32,403 nucleotides of DNA from assembly GCA_035406685.1 (NCBI GenBank), contig DAONLM010000009.1:1-32403 (forward strand), read 5' to 3'. The first letter of the stretch is position 1, and each line of letters starts with the position of its first letter. Below are positions 1 to 7,773 of this stretch, piece by piece. A model generated the notes under the pieces. The model did no database searches. It worked only from the letters and a program-made list of their open reading frames with translations, and was not told where the DNA came from. Origin of the DNA: DAONLM01 sp035406685. GTDB lineage: Bacteria; Spirochaetota; GWE2-31-10; MWDO01. A program made the translations under genes and the position numbers.

Positions 1-185
1 TCTATATATTAATCACAAAATTTTTAAGAAAATCCTTTACAACTTTTTTAAAAAAAATTAAAAAAACTTTTGCTTAAAAATAAAATTGTATTCAATAAGA
101 GAGTGGTTCTATAAAAAAGTTGACAAAATTCAAAATTTTATATAAATATTTTTAAAAATTCTATTCTAATTTTAAAGGATAATTA
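1..185 (+). promoter_or_regulatory. purA upstream region with probable promoter
   Basis: There is no gene here. A perfect TTGACA at 120-125 is followed by TATAAA at 141-146 (15-base spacer, slightly short; overlapping AT-rich hexamers would give 16-17). AAAGGA at 174-179 is the ribosome-binding site for purA. Bases 1-119 are A/T runs in which I see no gene or structured RNA. Confidence 0.5.
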
Positions 186-1454
186 ATGGGGATTACAACA
201 ATTTGTGGTATTAACTGGGGCGATGAAGGTAAAGGAAGAATGGTTGATTATTTTGCAAGCTCTGCTGATTTTGTTATTAGATTTCAAGGTGGAAATAATG
301 CAGGGCATACTGTAATGAATGAGTATGGTAAATTTGCCCTTCATCTTTTACCTTCTGGTATCTTTAATAAAAAGGCAATAAATATATTAGGAAATGGGAC
401 TGTTGTCAATCCTGAAGCTTTAGCAAAAGAGATAGAAGAGATAGAAAAGGTAATTGGTTCAATAGATAATCTCTTGATTTCTGATAGATGTCATATAATA
501 TTTCCTTTTCATATTTTATTGGATGAATATGAAGAGGAGAGATTAAAAGAGAAAAAATTCGGCTCTACAAAAAGAGGCATTGCTCCTGTTTATAGCGATA
601 AGTATTTAAAAGTAGGAATACTTGCATCAGATCTTCTTGATAAGGATTATTTATATAAGAGGTTAAAGAATAATCTTGAATTTAAAAATCAGATAATAGA
701 GAAAGTTTATAATAAACCCAAGGTAGACATTGATGAAATGTTGGAATGGGGATATTCAAATGGTAAGAAAATTAGTAGATACATTAAAGACGTAATACCG
801 ATTATTCATGAGGCTATGTATGAAGATAAAAAAATTCTTTTAGAAGGCCAGCTTGGAGCATTAAGAGATATAGAATTTGGCATATATCCTTATACCACCT
901 CTTCTTCCCCTATTCCTGGTTATGCACCAGCAGGAACATCCATTCCTCCTTATGAAATAAAAAGAGTCATAGGTGTAATGAAGGCTTATTCTACCTGTGT
1001 GGGTGAAGGACCTTTTGTAACAGAGATATTCTCAGAAAAGGCAGAAGAGATAAGAAAAAAAGGGAATGAATATGGAGCTGCTACAGGCAGGCCAAGAAGA
1101 ATAGGATGGTTTGATGCTGTTGCAAGTAGATTTGGATGTAAAATAACCGGAGCCACAGAAATTGCTATAACCTTACTCGATGTATTATCTGGTCAGGAGA
1201 GTATAAAAATTTGTGATAGATATAATATTAATGGGGAAGTAATCGATAAGTTTCCTACCACAAGACTTCTCTATGACGCAAAACCAGAATATATAGAGAT
1301 GCCTGGTTGGGATGAAGATATAAGTAAGGTAAGAAATTTTTTTGATCTACCAAAAAATGCTCAAAAATATATTCTAAAAATAGAAGAATTAATAGGCGTT
1401 AGAATAAAATATATCTCTGTTGGTCCAGTAAGAGATCAATTGATTAAAAGATAA
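186..1454 (+). CDS. purA: Adenylosuccinate synthetase
   Basis: Cytoplasmic enzyme that joins IMP and aspartate using GTP to give adenylosuccinate, the first step from IMP to AMP. The 422 residues are close to the usual 430. The N-terminal GTP loop reads GDEGKGR (residues 12-18), with catalytic Asp13, and NNAGHT (37-42) gives catalytic His41; both fall at the same numbers as in the E. coli enzyme. Later family blocks are present: DIEFGIYPYTTSS near 228-240, VGEGPFVTE, and ATGRPRR, the IMP-binding stretch. AYSTCVGEGP has Cys where the E. coli enzyme has Arg; from memory this is shared by a clostridial-type subfamily rather than being damage. Start ATG has AAAGGA six bases upstream. The next gene is 68 bases downstream on the same strand, with no clear terminator between. 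Identification is secure. Confidence 0.96.
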   Translation: MGITTICGINWGDEGKGRMVDYFASSADFVIRFQGGNNAGHTVMNEYGKFALHLLPSGIFNKKAINILGNGTVVNPEALAKEIEEIEKVIGSIDNLLISDRCHIIFPFHILLDEYEEERLKEKKFGSTKRGIAPVYSDKYLKVGILASDLLDKDYLYKRLKNNLEFKNQIIEKVYNKPKVDIDEMLEWGYSNGKKISRYIKDVIPIIHEAMYEDKKILLEGQLGALRDIEFGIYPYTTSSSPIPGYAPAGTSIPPYEIKRVIGVMKAYSTCVGEGPFVTEIFSEKAEEIRKKGNEYGAATGRPRRIGWFDAVASRFGCKITGATEIAITLLDVLSGQESIKICDRYNINGEVIDKFPTTRLLYDAKPEYIEMPGWDEDISKVRNFFDLPKNAQKYILKIEELIGVRIKYISVGPVRDQLIKR

Positions 1455-1522
1455 CTAAAAATAGGTAAGCAAAACAAAAAATCTTTACTTTAATTAGGAT
1501 TTCTTTAGGAGCGGGTAGCAGT

Positions 1523-2464
1523 ATGGATAATTTTTTAGTTTCAGTCATTATTCCGGCTTATAATGAAGAAGGTAACATAGAGATCCTTTCAGAAAAATTA
1601 ATAGAACATCTTCAAAAATATTCAGATTATGAGATAATTTTCATCGATGACGGTAGTAAAGATGGAACTTTAAATGTTTTAAAAAGACTTCATTCTAACA
1701 ACAAGAAAATTAATTATATCTCTTTTTCAAGAAATTTTGGTCATCAAAATGCTTTAAGAGCAGGATTAAACTATGCAAAAGGGGATTGCGTTATTTCGAT
1801 GGATGCTGATTTACAACATCCGCCAGAATTAATTGATTTAATGATAGAAAAATGGAAAGAAGGTTATGAAATTGTTTATACAATAAGAAAAGATGGAAAA
1901 AAAGTTTCTTTTTTTAAAAAAAATACAGCAAAATTATTTTATGGATTGATGAATATTATCTCTGATGTTAAGATTGATCCTGGGGCTGCTGATTTTAGAT
2001 TACTCGATCGTAAAGTTGTCAATGTTCTAAAAGATATTAATGAGCCATTTTTATTCATGAGGGGAATGATACCCTGGCTTGGTTTTCGTCAATATAAAAT
2101 TGAATATGAAGTAGGTGAAAGATTCTGGGGTAAATCAAAATATTCTCTAAAAAAAATGTTTATGTTTGCTTTATCTGGCATTACTTCATTTAGTGTTAAG
2201 CCATTAAAGATCTCAATTTTTCTTGGATTTTTAATGGCAATAGTTTCTTTTATTCTTGGTATTCAATCGATTTTTATTAAATTATTAACAAATCAGTTTG
2301 TAGAAGGGTGGGCAACACTTCTTGTTAGTGTTTTTTTTATCGGTTCGTTACAACTTTTGATGTTAGGAATAATCGGTGAGTACTTAGGAAAACTGTTTAT
2401 TGAATCAAAAAATAGGCCTAATTATATAATAAGAGAAAAAAGTATAGATGAGGATATTAAATAA
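1523..2464 (+). CDS. GT2 family glycosyltransferase, polyprenyl-phosphate type (GtrB/DPM1-like)
   Basis: Membrane-bound glycosyltransferase likely to move a sugar from a nucleotide sugar to a polyprenyl phosphate carrier. The GT-A domain covers residues 5-170: SVIIPAYNEE at 7-16, DDGSKDGT at 42-49, and DADLQHPPE at 94-102 with the metal-binding DxD. RFWGKSKY at 200-207 corresponds to the family's RxxGxSKY. Two C-terminal transmembrane helices follow (about 229-251 and 262-288), typical of GtrB/ArnC-like enzymes. The start is supported by AGGAG at 1507-1511. It is followed by a radical SAM gene and a GtrA-like gene with 19-31 base gaps, so the three probably form one operon. GT2 plus GtrA suggests synthesis and flipping of a lipid-linked sugar. 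Donor and acceptor cannot be read from sequence. Confidence 0.88.
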   Translation: MDNFLVSVIIPAYNEEGNIEILSEKLIEHLQKYSDYEIIFIDDGSKDGTLNVLKRLHSNNKKINYISFSRNFGHQNALRAGLNYAKGDCVISMDADLQHPPELIDLMIEKWKEGYEIVYTIRKDGKKVSFFKKNTAKLFYGLMNIISDVKIDPGAADFRLLDRKVVNVLKDINEPFLFMRGMIPWLGFRQYKIEYEVGERFWGKSKYSLKKMFMFALSGITSFSVKPLKISIFLGFLMAIVSFILGIQSIFIKLLTNQFVEGWATLLVSVFFIGSLQLLMLGIIGEYLGKLFIESKNRPNYIIREKSIDEDIK

Positions 2465-2495
2465 GAAATAAAATTACCAATAAAAGGAAATAATA

Positions 2496-3830
2496 ATGAA
2501 AATTTTATTAATAAATCCTAATTGGGGTGGTAAAGTAAGTCAAAAAGGTAAAAGATATAACAGGAGTTTTCCTCCTATTGATCTACTTGTAATCGGTGCA
2601 ATATTAAGAGAAAAGGGGGATATCCCATACTTATATGATGCAAATGTTTATTATGATAAAAAGGAAATCAAGACTCTTTGTGAAAATAGTGATCTTGTAA
2701 TAATTACATCTACCCCATATTATAAATGGCAATGCCCCAATTTGAATTATGAGGATTTTCTTGAATTTTGTAAGATATTACCAAAAGAAAAAACAATTAT
2801 TTATGGTGGCCATATAACGCAATATCCAGACTTTTTTATGACAGAGACCGGCTTTAGATATGGAATAGTAGGTGAGCCAGAGGATAATATAAGTGATTTA
2901 GTGGAAGAGATTAAGAATAATAGTATAAATTTTAACGAGAAAAATTATTATATAAAAAAGAGTGAAAAAGATGTTGATATAGAGAATCTTCCTATTCCAG
3001 CCTTTGATTTGACTCTTAAATATAAAAAGTATTATGAATATGAGATACTCGGTAAGAATTTAATGACACTCGAAGCATCAAGAGGATGCCCTTTTAAATG
3101 TATTTATTGCTATCAGGGAATGTTTGGTAAAAGAGTAAGAAAAAAGAGTGTCTCTAAGATCTTTAATGAAATGTTAGAAGCAATAAAATTTGGATATAAA
3201 AATTTTTATATTTATGATTTAGAATTTACAATACATAAAGACCTTGTTAAATCTTTATGTAAAAAGATAATCGAAGAAAAATTAAAAATAAATTGGTGTT
3301 GTCAGGGTAGAGCAGATTCATTAGATGAAGATATGGTTAAGTTAATGAAAAAATCTGGCTGTAAAATAATACACTTTGGAGTAGAGTCCGGTTCAGATAA
3401 AATTCTTGATTCTATAAAGAAAAAAACAACAAAGGAAGAATTAAAAAGAGGTTTTAATCTTACTAAGAAATATAATATTGAAACAGCTGGTTTTTTTATG
3501 TTTGGCTTGCCAGAAGAGATAGAAGAAAACTGGAAAGAAACAATAAAATTTGCCAAGGAATTAAATCCAGATTATGCATCATTTCATATTTCCTCTTTAT
3601 ATCCAGATACAGAACTTTATCAAAAATATTTACAGTCCGGGGGTAATAAAGATATACTTTATCCAGAATGTTTTGATACAATTCATAATAAAGAAAGACT
3701 CGAGAAGATTGTGAGAAAAGCCTTTTTACAGTACTATTTTAGATTAGGATATATTTTAAAAAGAATAATAAAGGGAAATCCTTTAAAATGGTGGAAACAA
3801 TTTAAACTATTTTTGAGTTTTTTAAAATAA
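2496..3830 (+). CDS. Class B-type radical SAM protein (cobalamin-binding-like N-terminus)
   Basis: 444-residue radical SAM enzyme. The N-terminal 150 residues have the Rossmann-like layout of B12-binding domains (MKILLINPNW start, PPIDLLVIGAILREKG near 26-41, IIYGGHITQYPD near 101-112), but I see no DxHxxG motif, so any cobalamin would bind base-off without a protein His. The radical SAM core follows, with CxxxCxxC at Cys198, Cys202 and Cys205 for the 4Fe-4S cluster, then HFGVESGSD near 293-301, the usual GxESG strand. The C-terminal 60 residues are basic and aromatic, possibly membrane-associating. AAAAGGAAA precedes the ATG. It lies between a glycosyltransferase and a GtrA-like gene, so the substrate may be a lipid-linked or envelope glycan intermediate; that is inference. 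Methylation, oxidation or rearrangement are all possible. Confidence 0.85.
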   Translation: MKILLINPNWGGKVSQKGKRYNRSFPPIDLLVIGAILREKGDIPYLYDANVYYDKKEIKTLCENSDLVIITSTPYYKWQCPNLNYEDFLEFCKILPKEKTIIYGGHITQYPDFFMTETGFRYGIVGEPEDNISDLVEEIKNNSINFNEKNYYIKKSEKDVDIENLPIPAFDLTLKYKKYYEYEILGKNLMTLEASRGCPFKCIYCYQGMFGKRVRKKSVSKIFNEMLEAIKFGYKNFYIYDLEFTIHKDLVKSLCKKIIEEKLKINWCCQGRADSLDEDMVKLMKKSGCKIIHFGVESGSDKILDSIKKKTTKEELKRGFNLTKKYNIETAGFFMFGLPEEIEENWKETIKFAKELNPDYASFHISSLYPDTELYQKYLQSGGNKDILYPECFDTIHNKERLEKIVRKAFLQYYFRLGYILKRIIKGNPLKWWKQFKLFLSFLK

Positions 3831-3848
3831 AGGATAAAGGTTTTAATT

Positions 3849-4292
3849 TTGAGTAATTTCGTTAAATTTCTAATAAAAACAGTAAAATATTTCTTAAATA
3901 TTCAATTTGTTAGATATTTAATAAATGGGGCTTTTCTTTTTGTCATTGATTTTATAATCTTCTATTTTTTTAACAAGATAATAGGCTTTAAGGTCTATTT
4001 TTGTCAGGCAATATCAAGAACCTGCTCTGCTTTTATTGGTTTCTGGACACATAAGTATTTTGTATTTAAGAATAAAGAGAATGATTTATTAAAATTCTCT
4101 TTACAGGGTATTTTGTTTATAGGACTTATATTTTTTAATATTTTTTTCTCATCTTTTGTTGTATATTTTCTATATTATATTATAAAAGTAAAAAATATCT
4201 TATTACTAAAAATATTAACAGAGACAATTGTTGTAACAGAATCATATCTTTCATTAAATTTAATCTTTTGGAAGTCTAAAAAAAACAGATAA
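3849..4292 (+). CDS. GtrA-like membrane protein
   Basis: 147-residue integral membrane protein with about four hydrophobic helices. The opening FVRYLINGAFLFVIDFIIFYFF (about 20-41) has the FLxVGxxxxxxDxxxxxxL pattern of the GtrA family, and FWTHKYFVFK (about 66-75) matches the family's NRxWTF block between helices 2 and 3. GtrA proteins are thought to help move undecaprenyl-linked sugars across the membrane and usually pair with a GT2 enzyme such as the one two genes upstream. The start is TTG, chosen because AAGG at 3837-3840 lies eight bases upstream and no earlier start fits. It appears to end the purA-side gene group, since the next gene has its own promoter. Confidence 0.8.
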   Translation: MSNFVKFLIKTVKYFLNIQFVRYLINGAFLFVIDFIIFYFFNKIIGFKVYFCQAISRTCSAFIGFWTHKYFVFKNKENDLLKFSLQGILFIGLIFFNIFFSSFVVYFLYYIIKVKNILLLKILTETIVVTESYLSLNLIFWKSKKNR

Positions 4293-4306
4293 ATTTAAAA
4301 TTTTAC

Positions 4307-4335
4307 TTGATAGAAAAATAAATTTCTATTATATA
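4307..4335 (+). promoter_or_regulatory. Probable promoter with TAGAAA/TTTCTA dyad
   Basis: TTGATA at 4307-4312 and a run of overlapping -10-like hexamers at 4327-4337 (for example TATATA at 4330-4335, spacer 17) precede the phosphoesterase gene. An inverted repeat TAGAAA-N6-TTTCTA (4311-4328) fills the spacer, where a repressor could sit. The promoter is supported by sequence; the operator role is inference. Confidence 0.5.
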
Positions 4336-4354
4336 TTCTATTGAAGGAGAATAT

Positions 4355-4855
4355 ATGACCAGAATCTTATGTGTTTCTGACATTCATATTCCTACCAGAA
4401 GAAAAGATTTTCCTTATGATCAAATAGTAAAGAAAATAAAGAATATATCAATTGATTATGTTTTTGGTCTCGGGGATTATGTTTCGATCGATGGGCTTAA
4501 TAAACTCTATCTTTTTGAAAAAAAGGTGTATGCTGTTTCTGGCAATATGGATGACGAAATCGTAAAGTATGAGATTAATACAAAGATTAATTTAGAGATA
4601 GAGGGATTAAGGATAGGCTTAATACATGGCTGGGGACCACCATGGGATCTCAGGGATAGAATAAGAAAAGAATTTGATAATGTGGATTTAATATGTTTTG
4701 GTCATACTCATGAAAAATTTTTTAAAGAAGAAAACGGTATATACTTTTTTAATCCTGGGGCAATATGTGGTGATAAGCATGGAGAGAATAAATCTTTTGG
4801 TATTTTAACAATAAATGACAGAGATATAAAAGCAGATTTTATTAATTTAGAATAA
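4355..4855 (+). CDS. YfcE/MJ0936-type metallophosphoesterase
   Basis: Small cytoplasmic calcineurin-like phosphoesterase of 166 residues, the typical size of the YfcE/MJ0936 class. Metal-binding motifs appear in order: Asp9-x-His11, GLGD ending at Asp41, GNMDD at 63-67 (GNxD rather than GNHD, as usual for this class), His91 in IHGW, and GHTHE at 116-120, followed by NPGAICG, the family's NPGS-like turn. Members hydrolyse phosphodiesters in vitro; the natural substrate is generally unknown and cannot be read here. AAGGAG at 4344-4349 supports the ATG. It appears to be transcribed alone, with its own promoter and another promoter before clpP. Confidence 0.88.
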   Translation: MTRILCVSDIHIPTRRKDFPYDQIVKKIKNISIDYVFGLGDYVSIDGLNKLYLFEKKVYAVSGNMDDEIVKYEINTKINLEIEGLRIGLIHGWGPPWDLRDRIRKEFDNVDLICFGHTHEKFFKEENGIYFFNPGAICGDKHGENKSFGILTINDRDIKADFINLE

Positions 4856-4891
4856 GTAGAGAAAGAAAGTCTTACCTTTATAAAAAATAAC

Positions 4892-4936
4892 TTGACAATC
4901 TTTATTAAAATTTGTAATTTCTATAATTATAGAAAT
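4892..4936 (+). promoter_or_regulatory. clpP promoter region with a perfect 20-bp palindrome
   Basis: TTGACA at 4892-4897 is a consensus -35 box. With a 17-base spacer the -10 would be TAATTT (4915-4920); a perfect TATAAT lies at 4922-4927, but 24 bases away. A perfect palindrome, ATTTCTATAATTATAGAAAT, covers 4917-4936 and overlaps both -10 options. It contains TTTCTA-N6-TAGAAA, the same hexamers as in the previous promoter but in the opposite arrangement. A protein bound here would block or reshape the promoter; that role is inference. Confidence 0.55.
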
Positions 4937-4989
4937 AGAGATGATTATTAACTAAATTTAAAATAGATATAATATTTTAAGGAGTAAAA

Positions 4990-5625
4990 ATGATATATTT
5001 TAAAAATAAGATTATTGGAGGTTGTGGAGAAGAGGAAAAGGATAGTTCTAATAGTTTTGAAAATATGATGGAAAAGCAATTTTTAGAGCAGAGAAAGATA
5101 ATAATATCAAGTTCTGTTGATCAAAAATTAGCAGAAAAGATAATAAAATTACTATTCCTAATGGATGGGATTGATAATACAAAACCAATAACAGTAATTA
5201 TTAATTCTCCGGGTGGAGAGGTTTTTTCTGGTTTTGCAATATTTGATATAATGAGGGCAATAAAGTCTCCAATTATTACATTAGTAGCTGGTTTTGCTGC
5301 AAGCATGGGGTCCATAATTATGCTTGGTTCAAAAAAGGGTAATAGATATGCTACAAAAAATTCTAAGATATTAATTCATCAGCCATTAATAGGAGGATTT
5401 TTTGAGGCAAGAGCAACAGAAATAGAAATTCAGGCAAAAGAGATTCAGGAAACTAAAGATAGAATCATAAATATATATGTTGAAGAGACTGGACAGCCAA
5501 GAGAAAAAATAGCAAAAGATATTGAATTAGATTATTGGATGACAGCAGAAGAGGCAAAAGAGTATGGCTTAATTGATAAAATTATTACTTCAATGGATGA
5601 AGTTGTTGATAATTTAAAAAAATAA
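4990..5625 (+). CDS. clpP: ATP-dependent Clp protease proteolytic subunit
   Basis: Serine protease subunit that forms the tetradecameric barrel used by Clp ATPases to degrade unfolded or tagged proteins. The catalytic triad is visible: Ser105 in GFAASMGS, His130 in LIHQP and Asp181 in ELDYWM. The Ser-His spacing of 25 is the same as in E. coli ClpP. INSPGGEV (71-78) is the substrate-binding glycine strand. The 211 residues include an N-terminus of about 30 residues that is rich in Gly/Glu/Ser and unlike the usual ClpP start. GFAASMGS replaces the common GQAASMGA, so this may be a second, divergent ClpP paralogue, as many spirochaetes have two. No Clp ATPase is adjacent. Start ATG follows AAGGAG. 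Confidence 0.92.
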   Translation: MIYFKNKIIGGCGEEEKDSSNSFENMMEKQFLEQRKIIISSSVDQKLAEKIIKLLFLMDGIDNTKPITVIINSPGGEVFSGFAIFDIMRAIKSPIITLVAGFAASMGSIIMLGSKKGNRYATKNSKILIHQPLIGGFFEARATEIEIQAKEIQETKDRIINIYVEETGQPREKIAKDIELDYWMTAEEAKEYGLIDKIITSMDEVVDNLKK

Positions 5626-5782
5626 ATAGATTTTTAGGAAAAAATTAGTTTTTAGAGAAATGATATCATTTAAAGTAAATTTGTAAATTAATTGATTTTC
5701 TCTGTAAGTTAAAATTTATAAATTTTAATTTTTGTGTTTATGAAGTAATTTCATTATAAATACTATGAAAGACAACAAATAA
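5626..5782 (+). promoter_or_regulatory. Intergenic region with two palindromes and a weak promoter
   Basis: No gene is visible. It holds a 14-bp palindrome AAATGATATCATTT (5658-5671) and a 20-bp perfect A/T palindrome at 5709-5728. TTGATT at 5692-5697 with TTTATA at 5715-5720 (spacer 17) is a possible promoter whose -10 lies inside the second palindrome. The palindrome could also act as a weak terminator. The next gene has only a poor ribosome-binding site (GAAAG). Confidence 0.35.
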
Positions 5783-7645
5783 ATGGCTGTATTATATTTT
5801 TATGGGGATAACCCAAAAATAAAAAAAGAGCTAAAAGATATTGTTTCTCAAAAAAATATATTTTTAGAGTATACCTCTTTTTCTGATTTAGAAGATAATT
5901 CTCTTGTTTTTGTGGATTTTACAAATATTGGAAAAAGAAAATGGAAGGATATTTATCCTAAGGATCTTCCTTTACCAAAGGAACTCGAAATAAATAATAT
6001 AAGAGTTATAGCAATTATTCTAAAAGAAAATGATAATGTTATTCTGGATCTCCTTGATAATGAATTTTCTGATTTTATAGAGTATCCTTTTTTTTATCCA
6101 AGGGTTCTGGCTACATTTTTAAATACTATTCGTGATATAGAATATGAAAAAGAACTCTCTTCTTTATATCAAATAGGTATAGATCTCTCTTCTCAGGCTG
6201 ATCTTGAAAAATTGTTGGAAGAAATTTTAAAAACAGCTCAGGATTTTACCAATTCTGATGGTGGGTCAATATATCTTGTATTAAAAGAGCATGATAAAAG
6301 TAGTGGTGAAAAATTAATGCAATTTGAAATATCAATAAGCGACACATTGGGGAAAAGATATGAAAAGATTAAAATGCCTATAAATACTAATTCTCTGGCA
6401 GGATATGTTATTACAACAGGAAAAAATTTAAATATTATAGATGCTTATAGTATTTCTGAAGACTTACCTTATAAATTCAATTCATCTTTTGATAAAGAGA
6501 ACAACTATCGTTCAAAATCTATTCTTGTTGTTCCAATGGTAAATCATAAGGGAGAAATAATAGGAGCAATTCAGTTAATAAATAGAAAAAAAGATAGAAA
6601 TGTTATACTTGATTCAAAAGAAAAGATAGAAGAATTTGTCATAGATTTTGATCATAAGTGTGAGTTATTAATTAGATCTCTTGGTAGTCAGGCTACAATA
6701 GCAATTGAAAATGCCAGACTTTATAAAGAGATTCAGGATCTTTTTGAGTCTTTTATGGAGGCTTCTGTAAATGCTGTTGAAAGCAGAGATCCAACTACAG
6801 CAGGACATTCAAGAAGGGTAAGTAAACTTTCAGTGGCTATTGCAGAATATATAAATATGATAAATGATGGGCCTTTAAAAGATGTAAAATTTTCAGATGA
6901 TGATATTAAATGTATAAAATATGCCGGGCTTTTACATGATTTTGGCAAAATAGGTATACCAGAAAAGATTTTACTTAAGGCAACAAGACTTTTTTCTGAA
7001 GAGATATCAAATATTGATAGTAGAATAGAACTTTTAAAGTATAATATCTATTTAGAAGAAAAAGAGAGTGAATTAAACTCTTTTTTAGATCTTTTAAAAA
7101 AAATAGAAGAGTTGAGAAATGCTATATATGCTGCAAATCAACCATCTACTTATGTGGATCAGAGTTTAGCAGAAAAGCTAAAAGAAGCAAATGAAACAGA
7201 GGTCAAATTGTTGGACCAGAAAAAGATAGCACTTTTAAAACTTGAAGAGTATGAAAAACTTGTTAATGCAAAAGGAAGCCTTTCAAGGGATGAATACAAA
7301 ATAATGCAGACTCATGTTGAACATTCTTATAAATTCTTGAATCTTATAAAATGGCCCAAAGGATTGGAAAGAATACCTTTAATAGCAAGATGTCATCATG
7401 AAAAAATGGATGGCAGTGGCTATCCTCTTGGCATTACAGCAAATATGATACCTTTAGAATCTCAAATTATGTGTATAGCAGATATTTTTGATGCTTTGAT
7501 ATCTTCTGATAGACCATATAAACATAGAATCACTCCGCAAAAGGCAATAGAAATATTACAAAAAGAGGCTAATGATGGTAAGATTAATAAAGATATACTT
7601 GAGGTTATGGTAAGAGAAGAGATTTATAAAATTATTATAGAATAA
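5783..7645 (+). CDS. GAF and HD-GYP domain protein, probable c-di-GMP phosphodiesterase
   Basis: 620-residue cytoplasmic signalling protein without membrane segments. Residues 1-115 look like a degenerate receiver domain (VFVDF near 42-46). Residues about 125-312 form a GAF domain (TNSDGGSIYLV at 156-166, IGAIQLINR at 260-268). The HD-GYP domain runs from about 325: His342 in TAGHSRR, HD at 385-386 in LLHDFGKIGIPE, HHEKMDGSGYPLG at 538-550 and IADIFDALISSDRPYK at 565-580. All hallmark residues are kept, so cleavage of cyclic di-GMP is likely. About 100 residues of charged coiled-coil (401-499) are inserted between the HD and GYP halves; a similar insert exists in some other HD-GYP proteins. 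No diguanylate cyclase is nearby. The lack of a strong Shine-Dalgarno sequence suggests low expression. Confidence 0.88.
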   Translation: MAVLYFYGDNPKIKKELKDIVSQKNIFLEYTSFSDLEDNSLVFVDFTNIGKRKWKDIYPKDLPLPKELEINNIRVIAIILKENDNVILDLLDNEFSDFIEYPFFYPRVLATFLNTIRDIEYEKELSSLYQIGIDLSSQADLEKLLEEILKTAQDFTNSDGGSIYLVLKEHDKSSGEKLMQFEISISDTLGKRYEKIKMPINTNSLAGYVITTGKNLNIIDAYSISEDLPYKFNSSFDKENNYRSKSILVVPMVNHKGEIIGAIQLINRKKDRNVILDSKEKIEEFVIDFDHKCELLIRSLGSQATIAIENARLYKEIQDLFESFMEASVNAVESRDPTTAGHSRRVSKLSVAIAEYINMINDGPLKDVKFSDDDIKCIKYAGLLHDFGKIGIPEKILLKATRLFSEEISNIDSRIELLKYNIYLEEKESELNSFLDLLKKIEELRNAIYAANQPSTYVDQSLAEKLKEANETEVKLLDQKKIALLKLEEYEKLVNAKGSLSRDEYKIMQTHVEHSYKFLNLIKWPKGLERIPLIARCHHEKMDGSGYPLGITANMIPLESQIMCIADIFDALISSDRPYKHRITPQKAIEILQKEANDGKINKDILEVMVREEIYKIIIE

Positions 7646-7773
7646 AAATATAAAAAAATTATTTGATTTTTTTTATTAAATATTTTATTCTTAAATCAGA
7701 AAAGAATTCTAAAAATTTTAAAATAAGATTTTTAGAATATTATATAAAATATATTTAAGGAGAAGAGGTTTTT
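7646..7773 (+). promoter_or_regulatory. V-ATPase operon leader with 11-bp inverted repeat
   Basis: A/T hairpin AAAAAAAT(7652-7659)/ATTTTTTT(7666-7673) may be a weak terminator of the preceding gene. A perfect inverted repeat ATTCTAAAAAT (7706-7716)/ATTTTTAGAAT (7728-7738), loop 11, follows. TTGATT at 7663-7668 is a possible -35 box, but no clear -10 sits at the right distance. A strong AAGGAG precedes atpE. The repeat could be an operator or a 5' mRNA hairpin. Confidence 0.4.

Noticed and set aside
186..1454. Cys in place of Arg in the AYSTCVGEGP block of PurA as a damaging mutation
   Set aside because: The same wording occurs, as I remember, in a large clostridial-type PurA subfamily, and the rest of the active site is intact.
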